Assembly: GCA_963835085.1 (NCBI GenBank)
Contig: CAWIED010000002.1
Span: 310,001-374,000 of the forward strand
Source: JBDIAG01 sp963835085
GTDB taxonomy: Bacteria > Actinomycetota > Actinomycetes > Actinomycetales > CAWJMD01
Reading direction: 5' to 3'
DNA length: 64,000 nucleotides
The position numbers and the translations under genes are program-made. Numbering within the stretch: position 1 is the stretch's first letter; every line of letters starts with the position of its first letter. The notes beneath the pieces were generated by a model, which was not told the DNA's origin, did not search any database, and saw only the letters and a program-made list of their open reading frames with translations. Positions 44,672 through 54,398 of this stretch are shown in pieces.

Positions 44672-46225
44672 CTACTGGTACGAGATCATCGTCGGGTGAG
44701 GGCTGACCTGCATCGTCTGCTGTGGGCTGAGCATCGGATGGTCCTCGTCGATGAAGTTTTTCCATCCCCAGCTCACGTTGGCCGGAGGACGTGTCGTGAT
44801 CTGGCGGTACGTCGTATATTTGTCGCCAGGGGCGCCGCTGCCGTCGACGTGGATGATCACCGACAGCTCGTCGTGATCGGTGTGCAGATTCTCGCGCCCC
44901 ACGATCATCCGGGTCTGGAATTGGTGAACGACGAACGCCTTCTGGGGCAGCTTGTTCTCCCGTGTGAAAGTCGCAAGCCAGTCTGCGACGGAATTGATCT
45001 CCGCAACATTTGCCTGGCCGATCTGTTTCATGGGCAACTGGTTGGGCAGTAATTTCCATTCCGGGTCTACGGCCAGCCCGACATTGGGATATTTCAGCAG
45101 CGTTTGGTAGTTCTTTGCCTGATCGAGCATGTTGGCCCGACCCGGTTGCAAGTCGAGAATCACGTACAGGCCCTCGGCCTGGGCGCGCTCGATCCAGGGT
45201 CGGACGAGCTCGGGATCGGCCTGCCGGGAGTAACTGTTGTCGGGCGCAGGGCTGCCTATTGCCACGGTGGTGATGATCTCGAACGCCGGGATCACCGTCT
45301 CGCTCGTGAGCTTTCGGTAGGGCTCGGCCATCTTGCGGGCGCGCACGACGGACTTGTCGAGATCCTGTTCCCCGAGCAGACCCAGCACCGGCGCGCCTGG
45401 GTAGCCGTAGAGCGCGACATAGAGCTTGTCGGGCGCGAAGGTCTGGCCGCCTCCGGGCAGCTGCACGCCGGTGGCGGCAGTGGCCAACCGCTCGGCGAGC
45501 ACGTCGGTCGATCCGAAGGCGCTGCCGACGGCTACCGCACGCGTGGGCTTGGACTTGGCGATGGCCGCGACGATGTCGGCTCCGGCCCGCGGATCGCCGC
45601 CCGGGGCGGTGAGCACGCTGAGCCCGAGGGCCCGCGCAGTGGTGGAGGCAGCGATGGCCACGGGGTCCGCGTCCTTCGCGGTGGCCGCCGGGACCGGCGT
45701 GGTGATGAGCACGACGAGGTCCTTGGGAGCCGTGGGCCGGGTCGCGGAGGGCACGTCGCCCGGCTCGGACGTGACGGTGAGGTCCTTGAACTGCTTGGCC
45801 GCCTGTTGGGCGATGCTGCCGACGGTGAGAACGGTTCGGGCTTTGAGGCGTTCGATCTCCGCGATGACGCCCGCTGCCGGCTGCGCGCTTGAGGAGACGG
45901 GAGCGGCTCCGTCGCCCGTAGGGGGCGGCTCGATCAGCAGGAGCGGCAGGCCCAGCTGGACGGCTTGGCTCGCGGCAGCGGTGGCCTGCGTGCTGGCCGC
46001 CACGACCACCGCGGGGGACGACTGCACGAGCGCCCGGCTCACCGCGATCGAGGTCTGCGCGGGCGTTCCATCAGGGACGACGGTCGACGTGGTAGCGGCC
46101 ACGAGGGCGATGCGGTTGGAGTCTGCGGATCCGGCGGTGTCGCTGCTGGGGCTGCAGGCGGACAGACCGATGGCGGACAAGGCGACGCCGGCCAGCAGGC
46201 CACGTCGCGACAGCTGATCAGACAT
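44672..46225 (-). CDS. Tat-type lipoprotein with repeat and barrel-like domains
   Basis: A 517-residue lipoprotein. RRGLLAGVALSAIGLSAC is a twin-arginine-like signal with a lipobox (LSAC), the lipidated Cys at about residue 24. The N-terminal third resembles cell-wall-binding repeat 2 folds (VAASTQATAAASQA, VGSIAQQAAKQF). The C-terminal third, from FEIITTVAIGSPAP through YVILDLQPGRANM, VGLAVDPEWKL and VHQFQTRMIVGRENL, looks like a TIM-barrel hydrolase, with candidate acidic residues in ILDLQPG and AVDPEW. I do not recognise a specific activity. It is probably anchored outside the cytoplasmic membrane. Confidence 0.7.
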   Translation of the reverse strand: MSDQLSRRGLLAGVALSAIGLSACSPSSDTAGSADSNRIALVAATTSTVVPDGTPAQTSIAVSRALVQSSPAVVVAASTQATAAASQAVQLGLPLLLIEPPPTGDGAAPVSSSAQPAAGVIAEIERLKARTVLTVGSIAQQAAKQFKDLTVTSEPGDVPSATRPTAPKDLVVLITTPVPAATAKDADPVAIAASTTARALGLSVLTAPGGDPRAGADIVAAIAKSKPTRAVAVGSAFGSTDVLAERLATAATGVQLPGGGQTFAPDKLYVALYGYPGAPVLGLLGEQDLDKSVVRARKMAEPYRKLTSETVIPAFEIITTVAIGSPAPDNSYSRQADPELVRPWIERAQAEGLYVILDLQPGRANMLDQAKNYQTLLKYPNVGLAVDPEWKLLPNQLPMKQIGQANVAEINSVADWLATFTRENKLPQKAFVVHQFQTRMIVGRENLHTDHDELSVIIHVDGSGAPGDKYTTYRQITTRPPANVSWGWKNFIDEDHPMLSPQQTMQVSPHPTMISYQ

Positions 46226-46618
46226 GACGTCGATCCTGCCAGGGTCGCTAGGTTGCGGCGATCGCCCCTCTGCCTACCGGCGGGTAGTCGCTCCGGCCAG
46301 CCGAACACGACAGGTGTGGATCGTGCTGGTCGGAATCGAACATGTCGGTCAGCTATCGGTTCGGGCGACCGACCCGGACTGCGCTGGGGGTGAGCTGGGC
46401 GCGAACGTAACGCAGTTTGGACTACATCGAGGGGCTCGACTCGGTGACGCCGAGCACGACCCATGACCACCCGGCCTCGTCTATGTAGTCGACATTGCGC
46501 TACACAGGCTTAGCGACCTCGGCTGATTGCTCCCTTATCTCGGGCTTATCTCGGGCAGAACCACCCAGGCAGCACCAGCACAGGTCACGATCTGCATCAG
46601 CCGTACGAGAAGGACGCC
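46226..46618. other. Divergent spacer before the YigZ-like gene
   Basis: No gene is seen. GACTACAT (46420-46427) and ATGTAGTC (46483-46490) form an inverted repeat with a GACTCGGTGACGCCGAGC hairpin between them. It may be a regulatory or leader structure for the YigZ-like gene, which starts at 46619. Confidence 0.4.
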
Positions 46619-47260
46619 ATGACGGAGCACTACGCCACGATCGCTCGACCCGGTGAGGCGACGATCGAGGTGAAGCGGTCGCGCTTTCTTGCGGTGGCTC
46701 GCCGTGCGGAGACGGAAGCGGAGGCGCGGGCCTCGATCGACGAGGCGCGTAAAGAACACTGGGATGCCCGGCATCACTGCTCTGCGTTCGTGCTTGGTCC
46801 CGAGGCGCAGCTGGCCCGGTCGAATGACGACGGCGAGCCGTCAGGGACGGCAGGAGCGCCCATTCTGCGTGCTGTGCAGGGTCGTGAGCTGTCCGACGTC
46901 GTCGTGGTGGTGACCCGGTGGTTCGGGGGAGTGCTGCTCGGTGCGGGCGGCCTGGCGCGCGCTTATGGCGACGCGGCGGCGGCGGCGTTGGACGCCGCAG
47001 GAGTACTGCAGCGAAACCTGTTGCAGCGGGCCGAGATTCAAGTGCCCGTGGCCCAGGCGGCCCGGCTGGAGCACACGCTTCGCGCCAAAGGCTATGCCGT
47101 GACGGGCACCGACTATGGCGACGGGAGTCGAGCGGTGGTGAGTCTGGCTGTTCCGGTCAGCCTGGTGGAGACGCTGGGCGCACTGGTCGAGGCCGAGACG
47201 CACGGGGTTGCAGCGCTGGCGTTGAACGGACAGTCCTGGGTCGATCAGATGTCGCAGTAG
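46619..47260 (+). CDS. YigZ/IMPACT family protein
   Basis: A 213-residue protein of the UPF0029/IMPACT family. The conserved core is KRSRFLAV, DARHHCSAFVLG, DDGEPSGTAGAP and VVVVTRWFGGVLLGAGGLARAY. The C-terminal part is the DUF1949-like EF-G-related domain. Eukaryotic IMPACT inhibits Gcn2; the bacterial role is uncertain, perhaps in translation or RNA binding. ATG 46619 has GAAGG upstream. Confidence 0.9.
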   Translation: MTEHYATIARPGEATIEVKRSRFLAVARRAETEAEARASIDEARKEHWDARHHCSAFVLGPEAQLARSNDDGEPSGTAGAPILRAVQGRELSDVVVVVTRWFGGVLLGAGGLARAYGDAAAAALDAAGVLQRNLLQRAEIQVPVAQAARLEHTLRAKGYAVTGTDYGDGSRAVVSLAVPVSLVETLGALVEAETHGVAALALNGQSWVDQMSQ

Positions 47261-47494
47261 AGCGCACGTCAGCCGTTGGTCACCTGGTCCATCCTGGTCG
47301 GCCACGGAGCAGACGACGTAGGGACGCTTCGGCCTCGACCAGGCCGAGGAGGCGCTCAAGGCCGTGGTGTACCCGGGCAGGTAGCTGCAGGGCGCCTGCC
47401 CCGCGCCAAATTTGCCGCGTCATGCCTCGACCCGCGACGCTGTGCTCGATCAGAGCACCACGAGACGACGAGAACATCGAGGAGAATCCACTAC

Positions 47495-49093
47495 ATGGCG
47501 GGGACCGAATGGCTTCGCGACGGCGTGATCTACCAGATCTTCATGCCGTCGTTCGCTGATGGTCAGGGTGACGGGATCGGCGACCTCCAGGGCGCGGTGG
47601 CGCACTTGGACCATCTCGAATGGCTGGGGATCGACGTCGTCTGGTTCAACCCCTGCTTCGCCTCACCGTTCCGCGACGCAGGGTACGACGTTGCCGACTA
47701 CCTCACGATCGCGCCCCGGTACGGCACCAACGACGACCTGGTGACCTTCGTCGAGGAGGCCCGGAAACGAGGAATCCGCGTTCTGCTCGACCTGGTCGCC
47801 GGTCACACCTCCGTACAGCATCCGTGGTTCCAGGCCTCGGCCAACGATGTCGAGGACGATCGCTATATCTGGTCGGACCGACCTGTAGAAGGCTTCGTGC
47901 CTTCGCCGGGCAGCCGGCCGGGGTTCTATCTGAAGAACTTTTTCGACGAGCAGCCCGCGCTGAACTTCGGGTACGCGCGTCTGGCCGAGGACGAGCCGTG
48001 GCGGCAGCCGGTCGACGCGCCCGGGCCGAAGGCCAACCGGGATGCTTTGTGCGAGGTCATGGCCTATTGGCTTGATCGCGGCGTGGCCGGGTTCCGCATC
48101 GACATGGCGTACTCACTCGTCAAAGACGACCCCGACTTCGCGGCGACCGTCGCCTTGTGGGCAGACCTGCGCGCATGGGTCGAAGCCCGCTACCCGGACG
48201 CAATCCTCGTACCCGAGAACGACCATCGCCTTGCCCCTGGAATGGGCGCTCGCGCCGGCTTTGACGCGGACTTCTTCCTCGTCATCGAACGGGCGCACAG
48301 CCTCCTGTTCAACAACGGCGGCGCCGGAACGCTCGCCACCATTCCCGGGCACAGCGCCTGCTATTTCGACGCCGCAGCCCCCGACCCTGCCGAAACGCTC
48401 GGCGCGTTCCTACGGCTCTGGGAGGAACACCAAGTCGGCTCCGGCGGCCAGAGGCTCGTGGTGCTGCCAACCGCCGACCACGACTTCTCCCGACTTGCCA
48501 CCCCGCCGCGCACCGCAGCCGAGCTCGGCGCCGCGTACGCTTTCCTGCTCACCTGGGGTTCGATCCCTTCGATCTACTACGGCGACGAGATCGGCATGCG
48601 CTATCTCACCGGGCTGCCCGAACACGAAGGCAGCAAATGGAGTCCCGGATTCAACCGGGCGGGCTGCCGCACGCCTATGCAGTGGGACGACTCTCTGCCC
48701 AACGCCGGCTTCTCCACCGCCTCGGCCGAGCAGCTTTATCTCCCGCAAGACCCGGATCCCGACCGGCCGACCGTCGTTGCCCAGCACGGCGACCCGGCGT
48801 CGACCATGAACCGGGTCCGCCGGCTCATCCAGCTCCGGCGCAGCACTCCCGAGCTGCGTCCCGGGGCCACGACCACCGTCCTGGCGGACGGCTACCCGTT
48901 CGTCTACCTCCGCGGCGATCGCCACCTCGTCGTCGTCAACCCCTCCGGGACCTCTCGTGACGTCGACCTCGACTGCCTGGCAGGTCGCACGGCTCGCGCA
49001 CTCGAAGTCAGTGGGGCAACGGTCGCGGACGGGCGAGTGCAAGTCGAGGCATTCGGCTACGGCGTGTTCGTCCTGGCTTCGTCCGGCAGGTAG
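47495..49093 (+). CDS. GH13 alpha-glucan-active enzyme
   Basis: A ~532-residue alpha-amylase-family enzyme. Standard features are readable: VIYQIFMPSFAD at the start, nucleophile D203 in GFRIDMA, acid/base E241 in LVPEND, and the third Asp (D330) in a TADHDF motif where families usually have NHD. The C-terminal domain is a beta-sandwich ending LASSGR. It resembles alpha-glucosidases and trehalose-synthase-like GH13 members; exact specificity is unclear. ATG 47495 has GAGGAG 10 bp upstream. The catalytic set is complete. Confidence 0.88.
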   Translation: MAGTEWLRDGVIYQIFMPSFADGQGDGIGDLQGAVAHLDHLEWLGIDVVWFNPCFASPFRDAGYDVADYLTIAPRYGTNDDLVTFVEEARKRGIRVLLDLVAGHTSVQHPWFQASANDVEDDRYIWSDRPVEGFVPSPGSRPGFYLKNFFDEQPALNFGYARLAEDEPWRQPVDAPGPKANRDALCEVMAYWLDRGVAGFRIDMAYSLVKDDPDFAATVALWADLRAWVEARYPDAILVPENDHRLAPGMGARAGFDADFFLVIERAHSLLFNNGGAGTLATIPGHSACYFDAAAPDPAETLGAFLRLWEEHQVGSGGQRLVVLPTADHDFSRLATPPRTAAELGAAYAFLLTWGSIPSIYYGDEIGMRYLTGLPEHEGSKWSPGFNRAGCRTPMQWDDSLPNAGFSTASAEQLYLPQDPDPDRPTVVAQHGDPASTMNRVRRLIQLRRSTPELRPGATTTVLADGYPFVYLRGDRHLVVVNPSGTSRDVDLDCLAGRTARALEVSGATVADGRVQVEAFGYGVFVLASSGR

Positions 49094-49134
49094 CCCTTAC
49101 ACCAAGGAGTGCATACGCGGGAGCGTCGTGGTCC

Positions 49135-50079
49135 TCACGGCGCTCCTGCGAGGACCGCTTCCGGCCCCTCAACGTTGTAGCTGTTCTCGATAGGGCTCAT
49201 CGCTTCGACAAGGTCGTTCAGGGTGGGCATGCCGGCGAATCCGGTGTCGTAGTTGGCTGCCACCGCTTCGACGAAGATCGGGTAGAGGGCGTCGCTGTCG
49301 ACGTCCACGCTCAAGCGGGTCGTCTCCTGGTGGGATGCGTTGAGTTCGACCGCGCCGAGGGTGTCGACGGCTAGATGGCCGCCTGCGCCGACCGCGGTGT
49401 AGTTGACGTAACGCTTGACCGGGCCTGCCGGGAAGGTCCAGCCGATCTCCACCGTCGCCGAGACCCCGTCGGCCGTTTCGAGGGTGAGGACGCCGTAGTC
49501 CTCAGTGGTCCCGTCAGCGGGGTACTGCCGTTGCGAGCGCGACGAGACGATGCTTTGGCCGGTGACGTGGCGGAGCAGGTCGGTGAAATGCACACCGAGC
49601 AGGTAGAGGCAGCCCCCGCCGGAGACCGCGCGGTCTAGCACCCAGCCGCAGCCGGCGTCGAGGTAGCGCGAGGGTGGGCCGGCCACGAACGTGAATCGGG
49701 CGTGCCGCAGATCGCCCACGCGCGCGAGCAGCGCCGGGAGGGGCCCGTAGCGCTGAACGAGCGCGACGGTGGCCGGTACCCCTGCGGCCGCGGCCTCGTC
49801 GCGGATAGCCGCGAGGTCGGCAACCGCTGCTGCGCCAGGCTTCTCCAGTACGAAGGGCACCTTGGCCGCGATGAGTTGGCGGCAGATCTCAGGCATCTGA
49901 GCGTGAACGCCGAGGACGTAGGCCAAGTCGGGCTCGACTGCTATAGCCTCTGCCCCGGCCCGTGCCGCCGCATCCGGATCGCTGTCCCAGACGCCGACGA
50001 CTCTGTGGTGTGTGCTGAAGGCGTCGCGGTATAGCGGCAGGTGCCAGTGTCCCGCACCTAGGACGACGGCGTTGTGCAT
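49135..50079 (-). CDS. Gfo/Idh/MocA family oxidoreductase
   Basis: A 314-residue NAD(P)-dependent dehydrogenase. VVLGAGHWHLPLYRDAF is a Rossmann motif and EKPGAAA carries the family lysine. GVHFTDLLRHV is the catalytic His region. Substrates of this family are sugars, inositols and related polyols. The start is ATG 50079, since GGAG lies 9 bp upstream and the in-frame TTG further up overlaps that site. It is the last gene of the P450-led minus-strand run. Confidence 0.88.
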   Translation of the reverse strand: MHNAVVLGAGHWHLPLYRDAFSTHHRVVGVWDSDPDAAARAGAEAIAVEPDLAYVLGVHAQMPEICRQLIAAKVPFVLEKPGAAAVADLAAIRDEAAAAGVPATVALVQRYGPLPALLARVGDLRHARFTFVAGPPSRYLDAGCGWVLDRAVSGGGCLYLLGVHFTDLLRHVTGQSIVSSRSQRQYPADGTTEDYGVLTLETADGVSATVEIGWTFPAGPVKRYVNYTAVGAGGHLAVDTLGAVELNASHQETTRLSVDVDSDALYPIFVEAVAANYDTGFAGMPTLNDLVEAMSPIENSYNVEGPEAVLAGAP

Positions 50080-50205
50080 GGTCTTCTGCTCCAATCCGGC
50101 CGGTCGAGCCGGATCGTAGGTGATTCACGACAGATAGGTTGCTCCGGCATGCCAGATACCGACGCCGCCACCGTGAAACGGATTGTCGCGGACTGGTAGT
50201 CGCTG

Positions 50206-50937
50206 TCAGCTGCTTGCGTTGTCGACCTGTTGACAGGTCCAGGTGACGATCTCGTCGAGCAGCAGGTGGGCTTGTTCGGGTCGATATTGGCGCGGGTCGG
50301 GTCCCATGACTCCCCAGAGGGGATGGCCGGGGTCGTGTCGATGGTCGTAATCGACGGAGTCGACAGGGTCGGGGGCAGGTGCGTCGGCGGGAAGGGGGAT
50401 CTGGTCGAGATGAACCCGGTCGGGCCAGAGCGCCGAGAGCAAAGTGGTCTCGAAGACTCCTGCGTGATCTGGTGCCAGCTGTGTCTCGGCGCGGTTCACC
50501 GACAATGCGATCACCCGCAGGTCGTGACCTGTGCCATTCCATTGTTCGGCAAGGGTGTCGATGAGGGCGAGCTGCTCGGGCGCGAAGTGGCCGGTGAACA
50601 GCACTGCGGTCTGTACTCCGAAATCTGCGAGCCGGTGAAGACTCTGTTCGAGGAGCTCGGCGAGAGGGGCAGCGGTCGGGGCCATGATGGTCCACGGGTA
50701 GGTGGTGTGCCCTCCGCCCACACCGACGTAGAGGGTGGGCAGCACCAGTCCGCCGCCGGCCTAAGCGGCGCGGGTGCAGACGCCGTGGGCGTTGAGGCCG
50801 TCAAGTCCGACGGGCAAGTGGTGGCTGTGGTACTCGATGCTGCCGAGTGGTAGATACACCACCGATCGGGCGGCGAGCGCTTCGCTGATCTCGTGGGGGA
50901 GCAGCAGTTCGACCTGAACACCAGACGTTGTGGTCAC
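50206..50937 (-). pseudogene. Creatininase-family amidohydrolase split by an in-frame amber codon
   Basis: From GTG 50937 the frame encodes LLLPHEISEALAARSVVYLP, then GSIEYHSHHLPVGLDGLNAHG, ending at codon 59 (TAG, complement of 50761-50763). The same frame continues past the stop with GGGLVLPTLYVGVGGGHTTYP, TGHFAPEQ and GVFETTLLSAL to a normal end at 50206. The first part holds three metal ligands of the family (E35, H37, D46 by comparison with creatininase), and the second part the His and Glu ligands, so neither alone should work. GTG 50937 overlaps the aldo/keto reductase stop (GTGA), which shows the gene was built for coupled translation. It is a nonsense mutation, unless amber is read through or it is a sequence error. 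Confidence 0.88.
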
Positions 50938-51908
50938 TTGTAATAGTTCCTTGGCCAGTTGTGCTCGGAAAGCTGGCCGAGCAGGTCGTCAGGGTAGGGT
51001 TGGCCGTCGGAGTAGGCGACGTTCATGTCGACCTCGGCCGGGTTCTTCATGCCGGGGATCACGGTGGCGACCTGGGGCGAACTCAACGTGAACCGCATCG
51101 CGGCCTCCGCGAGGGTCGGATAGTGCGCGGTCGTGACCGCCTTCAATGCTTCGACCCGACGGAGGGTCTCGGCGAACCGGTCGCCGCGGAATAGGGTATG
51201 GGGCACTGAGCCGGGTTCCCATCCCGCGTAAGTGTCGGCGGTCCAGTGGCCGATCAGAGATCCTGAGTCGAACGGGACTCGGGCGATGAAGGCGGTGTCG
51301 GTCGAGGCGCCCGCGGGGAAGAGCTCATGGGCGGGTGTCTGCTCGAACAGGTTGAACACCACCTGGATCGAGTCGACCAGGCCGAGCGTGGCGAGGCCGA
51401 CTCCCTCGGCGGGCCGGTAGTCGCGAATCGAGACACCGACGTGGTCGATCTTGCCGGCCAGGCGCAGCTCGTTGAGCGTCTCAAGCCAGTCGAGTGCCTG
51501 GGTGCCGTCGGCGACCCAGCAGTGCAGTTGGAGTAGGTCGATCCGGTCGACTGCGAGCCGGGTCAGTGCGGCGTCCACCGCAGCCCGGAGGTGCCAGCGG
51601 GGGTATCGTCCGCGCATCTCGGGGCTGGGGTCGTCGGGATCGGGCCAGGTCGTGGGCTGCACTTTGGTGGCGACGTAGATGCGGTCTCCCGACCATTGCT
51701 GCAAGGCACAGCCAATGACCTCCTCGCTGTGTCCGGAACCGTACAGCTCGGCGGTGTCGACGAAGTTGATGCCGCGGGTGAAGGCATGGTGCAAGGTGCG
51801 GATGGAGGCCTCGTCATCGACGTGCCCCCAGTCGCCGCCGAGCTGCCAGCCGCCGAAGGCGATCTCGCTGACCTGCCAGCCGGTGCGGCCGAAGGTGCGG
51901 TACTGCAT
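50934..51908 (-). CDS. Aldo/keto reductase
   Basis: A 324-residue AKR. The catalytic tetrad is visible: Asp and Tyr in FVDTAELYGSG, Lys in YVATKVQP, His in LLQLHCW. It uses NAD(P)H on a carbonyl or sugar; AKR11/12-type relatives act on sugar derivatives. The stop overlaps the creatininase-family start by four bases. ATG 51908 has GAGGG just upstream. It lies 59 bp after the P450-reductase gene. Confidence 0.92.
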   Translation of the reverse strand: MQYRTFGRTGWQVSEIAFGGWQLGGDWGHVDDEASIRTLHHAFTRGINFVDTAELYGSGHSEEVIGCALQQWSGDRIYVATKVQPTTWPDPDDPSPEMRGRYPRWHLRAAVDAALTRLAVDRIDLLQLHCWVADGTQALDWLETLNELRLAGKIDHVGVSIRDYRPAEGVGLATLGLVDSIQVVFNLFEQTPAHELFPAGASTDTAFIARVPFDSGSLIGHWTADTYAGWEPGSVPHTLFRGDRFAETLRRVEALKAVTTAHYPTLAEAAMRFTLSSPQVATVIPGMKNPAEVDMNVAYSDGQPYPDDLLGQLSEHNWPRNYYK

Positions 51909-51967
51909 GATCCCTCAATTCCTGATCGTGACTCTGATGCCTACGGGTTTCGGGTGGTGTGCAGCGG

Positions 51968-54265
51968 TTACAGGTTCAGGACCAGTCGGGGTGTGCAGGA
52001 CCGGGAGACGCAGATCATCATGCAGTCACCGGCTGCGCGCTGATCGGCGTCCAGAACCGAGTCGCGGTGGTCGGGCACTCCCTCGAGGACCTCCGTCTCG
52101 CAGGTGCCGCAGGTGCCTTCGCCGCAAGACGACAACACGCCGACGCCTGCCTCCTCGACGACGGACAGGATTGACCGGTCGACAGGCACCGACAGGGTGA
52201 GGCCGCTTTGCTTGAGCTGTACCTCGAACGCCTCGGCGAGCACGGGCTCGGTGAGGGGCTTGGGGACGAAACGTTCGACGTGCAAGGCTCCCTTTGGCCA
52301 GGCCGCGCATCCGGCCTCGACCGCGTTGAGCAGGGGCTCGGGGCCGCAGCAGTAGACGAGAGTGCCTGGTCGGGGAGTGCCGAGCAGCTCCGGCAGAGGT
52401 AGGAAACCTCGCTCGTCCTGCGGCCAGACGCGTACTCGGTCGCCGTAGACGCTGAGTTCGTCCAGGAAGGCCATCGACGCCCGTTGCCGGCCGCCGTAGA
52501 CGAGCTCCCAGTCAGCGCCGGCGTCGATCGCGGCCCGGATCATCGGCAGGATCGGGGTGATGCCGATTCCTCCAGCGATGAACAGGTATCGCGGTGCGGG
52601 CATCAGCGGGAAGTTGTTCCGCGGTCCGCGGACTTGCACCACGTCGCCGGCTTCGAGCCGGTCGTGCACGTACAGCGAGCCGCCGCTGCCGTTGGCGTCC
52701 CGCAGGATGCCGAGTCGCCAGGTCTGCTGGTCGTGCAGGTCACCGCACAACGAGTATTGCCGAGTCGCGACCCCGTCCAAGATCAGGTCGACGTGCGCGC
52801 CTGGTTCCCACCGTGGCAGCGCCTGCGGCTCGATCGGTCGCAGCGTGAGCGCCGCGACGCCGTCGGCGGCGGGGACCTTGGCCTCCACTTGCATGGCGGT
52901 CTGGAACTCGCGGGTGGTCAGAGTCAGCCGGGTCGACTTCTGCTGAACCGTTTCCACGTGGCCGGCTGCGATGCCGGCCAGCCGCATCGAGTGGGGCTGC
53001 TCGCCGGCCACGAACCTGACGGGAAGCTTGCAGAACCCCCGGACCATCTGTTTGGCCCACCGCTCGGGCAGCCCGACCACCCGCAGCTCTACCCCGGCGA
53101 GACTGGCGATCAGCTCCTCCATCGCCACCTGTGCCGTAAGCCGAGCCAACGGGGCGCCCATGCAGGAGTGGATCCCCTCCCCGAAGGTCAAGGCCTTGTT
53201 CTCCGGCCCGAACTGGCGGAACAGATCGAAGGTATCGGGGTTCTCGAAGACGCGCTCATCGTGATTGGCCGACCCCATCAGCACCATGACCCGGGTGTTG
53301 GCCGGGATCCGCACACCGTCGATCGTGATCTCGGCGGTGGTTTGCCGGCACAGGTTCTTCGCCGGACCGTCGTAGCGCAGCGTCTCCTCGACGAACCCCG
53401 TCACCAGCTTGGGATTGTCACGCAGCACGCCTTGCAGGGGGGCGAACTTGTCCAACAACGCGATGCAATTGGTGAGCAGCGCCGCCGGCGCATCGGTGGA
53501 CGCCGAGAGGATGAGGTGGGCCAGCCCGAGCCGCTCGCCCTCCAGCAACCGCCCATTCGTGTCTGCGAGCAGGATCTGGCTGATCACATCCGGGGTGTCG
53601 GGATCGGCGCCGGCCGCGATCTCGGCAGCTCGCTGCTGCATCAGGTCTTCCAGGTGAGCCTCGTCCTCCTGGTTGGAAGCGGCGGCATCCTGCGGGATGC
53701 CGAACTCGCCCACCGTGCGGACCATGGACCGCATCAGGTGCTGCTCCCAGAAGCCGGAGTCCGATCCGTCGATCCCCATCAGCCGCAGCGACGCGCTGAA
53801 CACCAACGGGATCGCGAACTCGGTCGCCAGGTCGCCGCCCCCGCGCTCGCGCAGGCCCACCAGCAGCTCGCGGGCCCGTGCACGGATGTGCTCCTCCATC
53901 GCCAGAATCGCCCGCGCCGTAAATGAGGGCCGCACCACGGCACGCAGCACACTGTGCCGCGGCTGGTCTTGGGCTACCAGGTTCCCGGTGCCGTAGGAGT
54001 CGTGCGTGCCGTCCATGTCGTTGCCCAGCGCGTTCACCAGTTGCTCGTGGTTCTTCAGGCACGCACTGACGTCGGCGTAACGGGACACGACCCACAGGTC
54101 ACGACGGGCGTTGTAGTACACCGGAGCGTTGTCGCGGAGTTGGCGATACACCTCATACGGGTGGTCGTAGGCCGCATACGAGAGCGGGTCGAAGAAGATC
54201 GCCGGGTTAGTTGGTGGCTCGACGAAGGTCGGCCCCGTCGTCGGCTTCTCTGGCGCGAGGGTCAT
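51968..54265 (-). CDS. Self-sufficient cytochrome P450-reductase fusion (class VII-like)
   Basis: About 765 residues. The P450 part (to ~430) has the ExxR pair E294/R297 in EETLRYDG and the heme cysteine C368 in FGEGIHSCMGAPLAR. A phthalate-dioxygenase-reductase-type module follows: RQYSLCG for FMN, YLFIAGGIGITPILPM for NAD(P)H, and a C-terminal 2Fe-2S ferredoxin with SSCGEGTCGTCE and MMICVSR. This is the layout of CYP116B (P450RhF). In the I-helix the usual acid-Thr pair is SASTDAP, with Ala after Asp 258 where Thr is usual. ATG 54265 is the start (GGGAG 9 bp upstream); ATG 54280 is an alternative. First gene of the LacI-controlled operon. Confidence 0.92.
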   Translation of the reverse strand: MTLAPEKPTTGPTFVEPPTNPAIFFDPLSYAAYDHPYEVYRQLRDNAPVYYNARRDLWVVSRYADVSACLKNHEQLVNALGNDMDGTHDSYGTGNLVAQDQPRHSVLRAVVRPSFTARAILAMEEHIRARARELLVGLRERGGGDLATEFAIPLVFSASLRLMGIDGSDSGFWEQHLMRSMVRTVGEFGIPQDAAASNQEDEAHLEDLMQQRAAEIAAGADPDTPDVISQILLADTNGRLLEGERLGLAHLILSASTDAPAALLTNCIALLDKFAPLQGVLRDNPKLVTGFVEETLRYDGPAKNLCRQTTAEITIDGVRIPANTRVMVLMGSANHDERVFENPDTFDLFRQFGPENKALTFGEGIHSCMGAPLARLTAQVAMEELIASLAGVELRVVGLPERWAKQMVRGFCKLPVRFVAGEQPHSMRLAGIAAGHVETVQQKSTRLTLTTREFQTAMQVEAKVPAADGVAALTLRPIEPQALPRWEPGAHVDLILDGVATRQYSLCGDLHDQQTWRLGILRDANGSGGSLYVHDRLEAGDVVQVRGPRNNFPLMPAPRYLFIAGGIGITPILPMIRAAIDAGADWELVYGGRQRASMAFLDELSVYGDRVRVWPQDERGFLPLPELLGTPRPGTLVYCCGPEPLLNAVEAGCAAWPKGALHVERFVPKPLTEPVLAEAFEVQLKQSGLTLSVPVDRSILSVVEEAGVGVLSSCGEGTCGTCETEVLEGVPDHRDSVLDADQRAAGDCMMICVSRSCTPRLVLNL

Positions 54266-54313
54266 CAGACCTACTCCCATCCTGCGGTTCTGCGGATTGA
54301 GACGGACGGATCT

Positions 54314-54345
54314 ACTGGCACGTGCTAGTGCTAGCACGTGCCAGT
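54314..54345. promoter_or_regulatory. Paired LacI-type operator before the P450 operon
   Basis: 15-bp arms (54314-54328 and 54331-54345), separated by TG, form a perfect dyad. Each arm includes TGGCACGTGCTA or its complement, with the palindromic GCACGTGC core. It lies 48 bp upstream of the P450 start. The same TAGCACGTGCCA occurs before the LacI gene. A central CG and 12-14 bp symmetry are typical of LacI/GalR sites. Confidence 0.85.
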
Positions 54346-54398
54346 CTGGCATGGTGAGCGACCCGCGTCCATAGGTCAGTTCCACCGGATTTTGGCGC

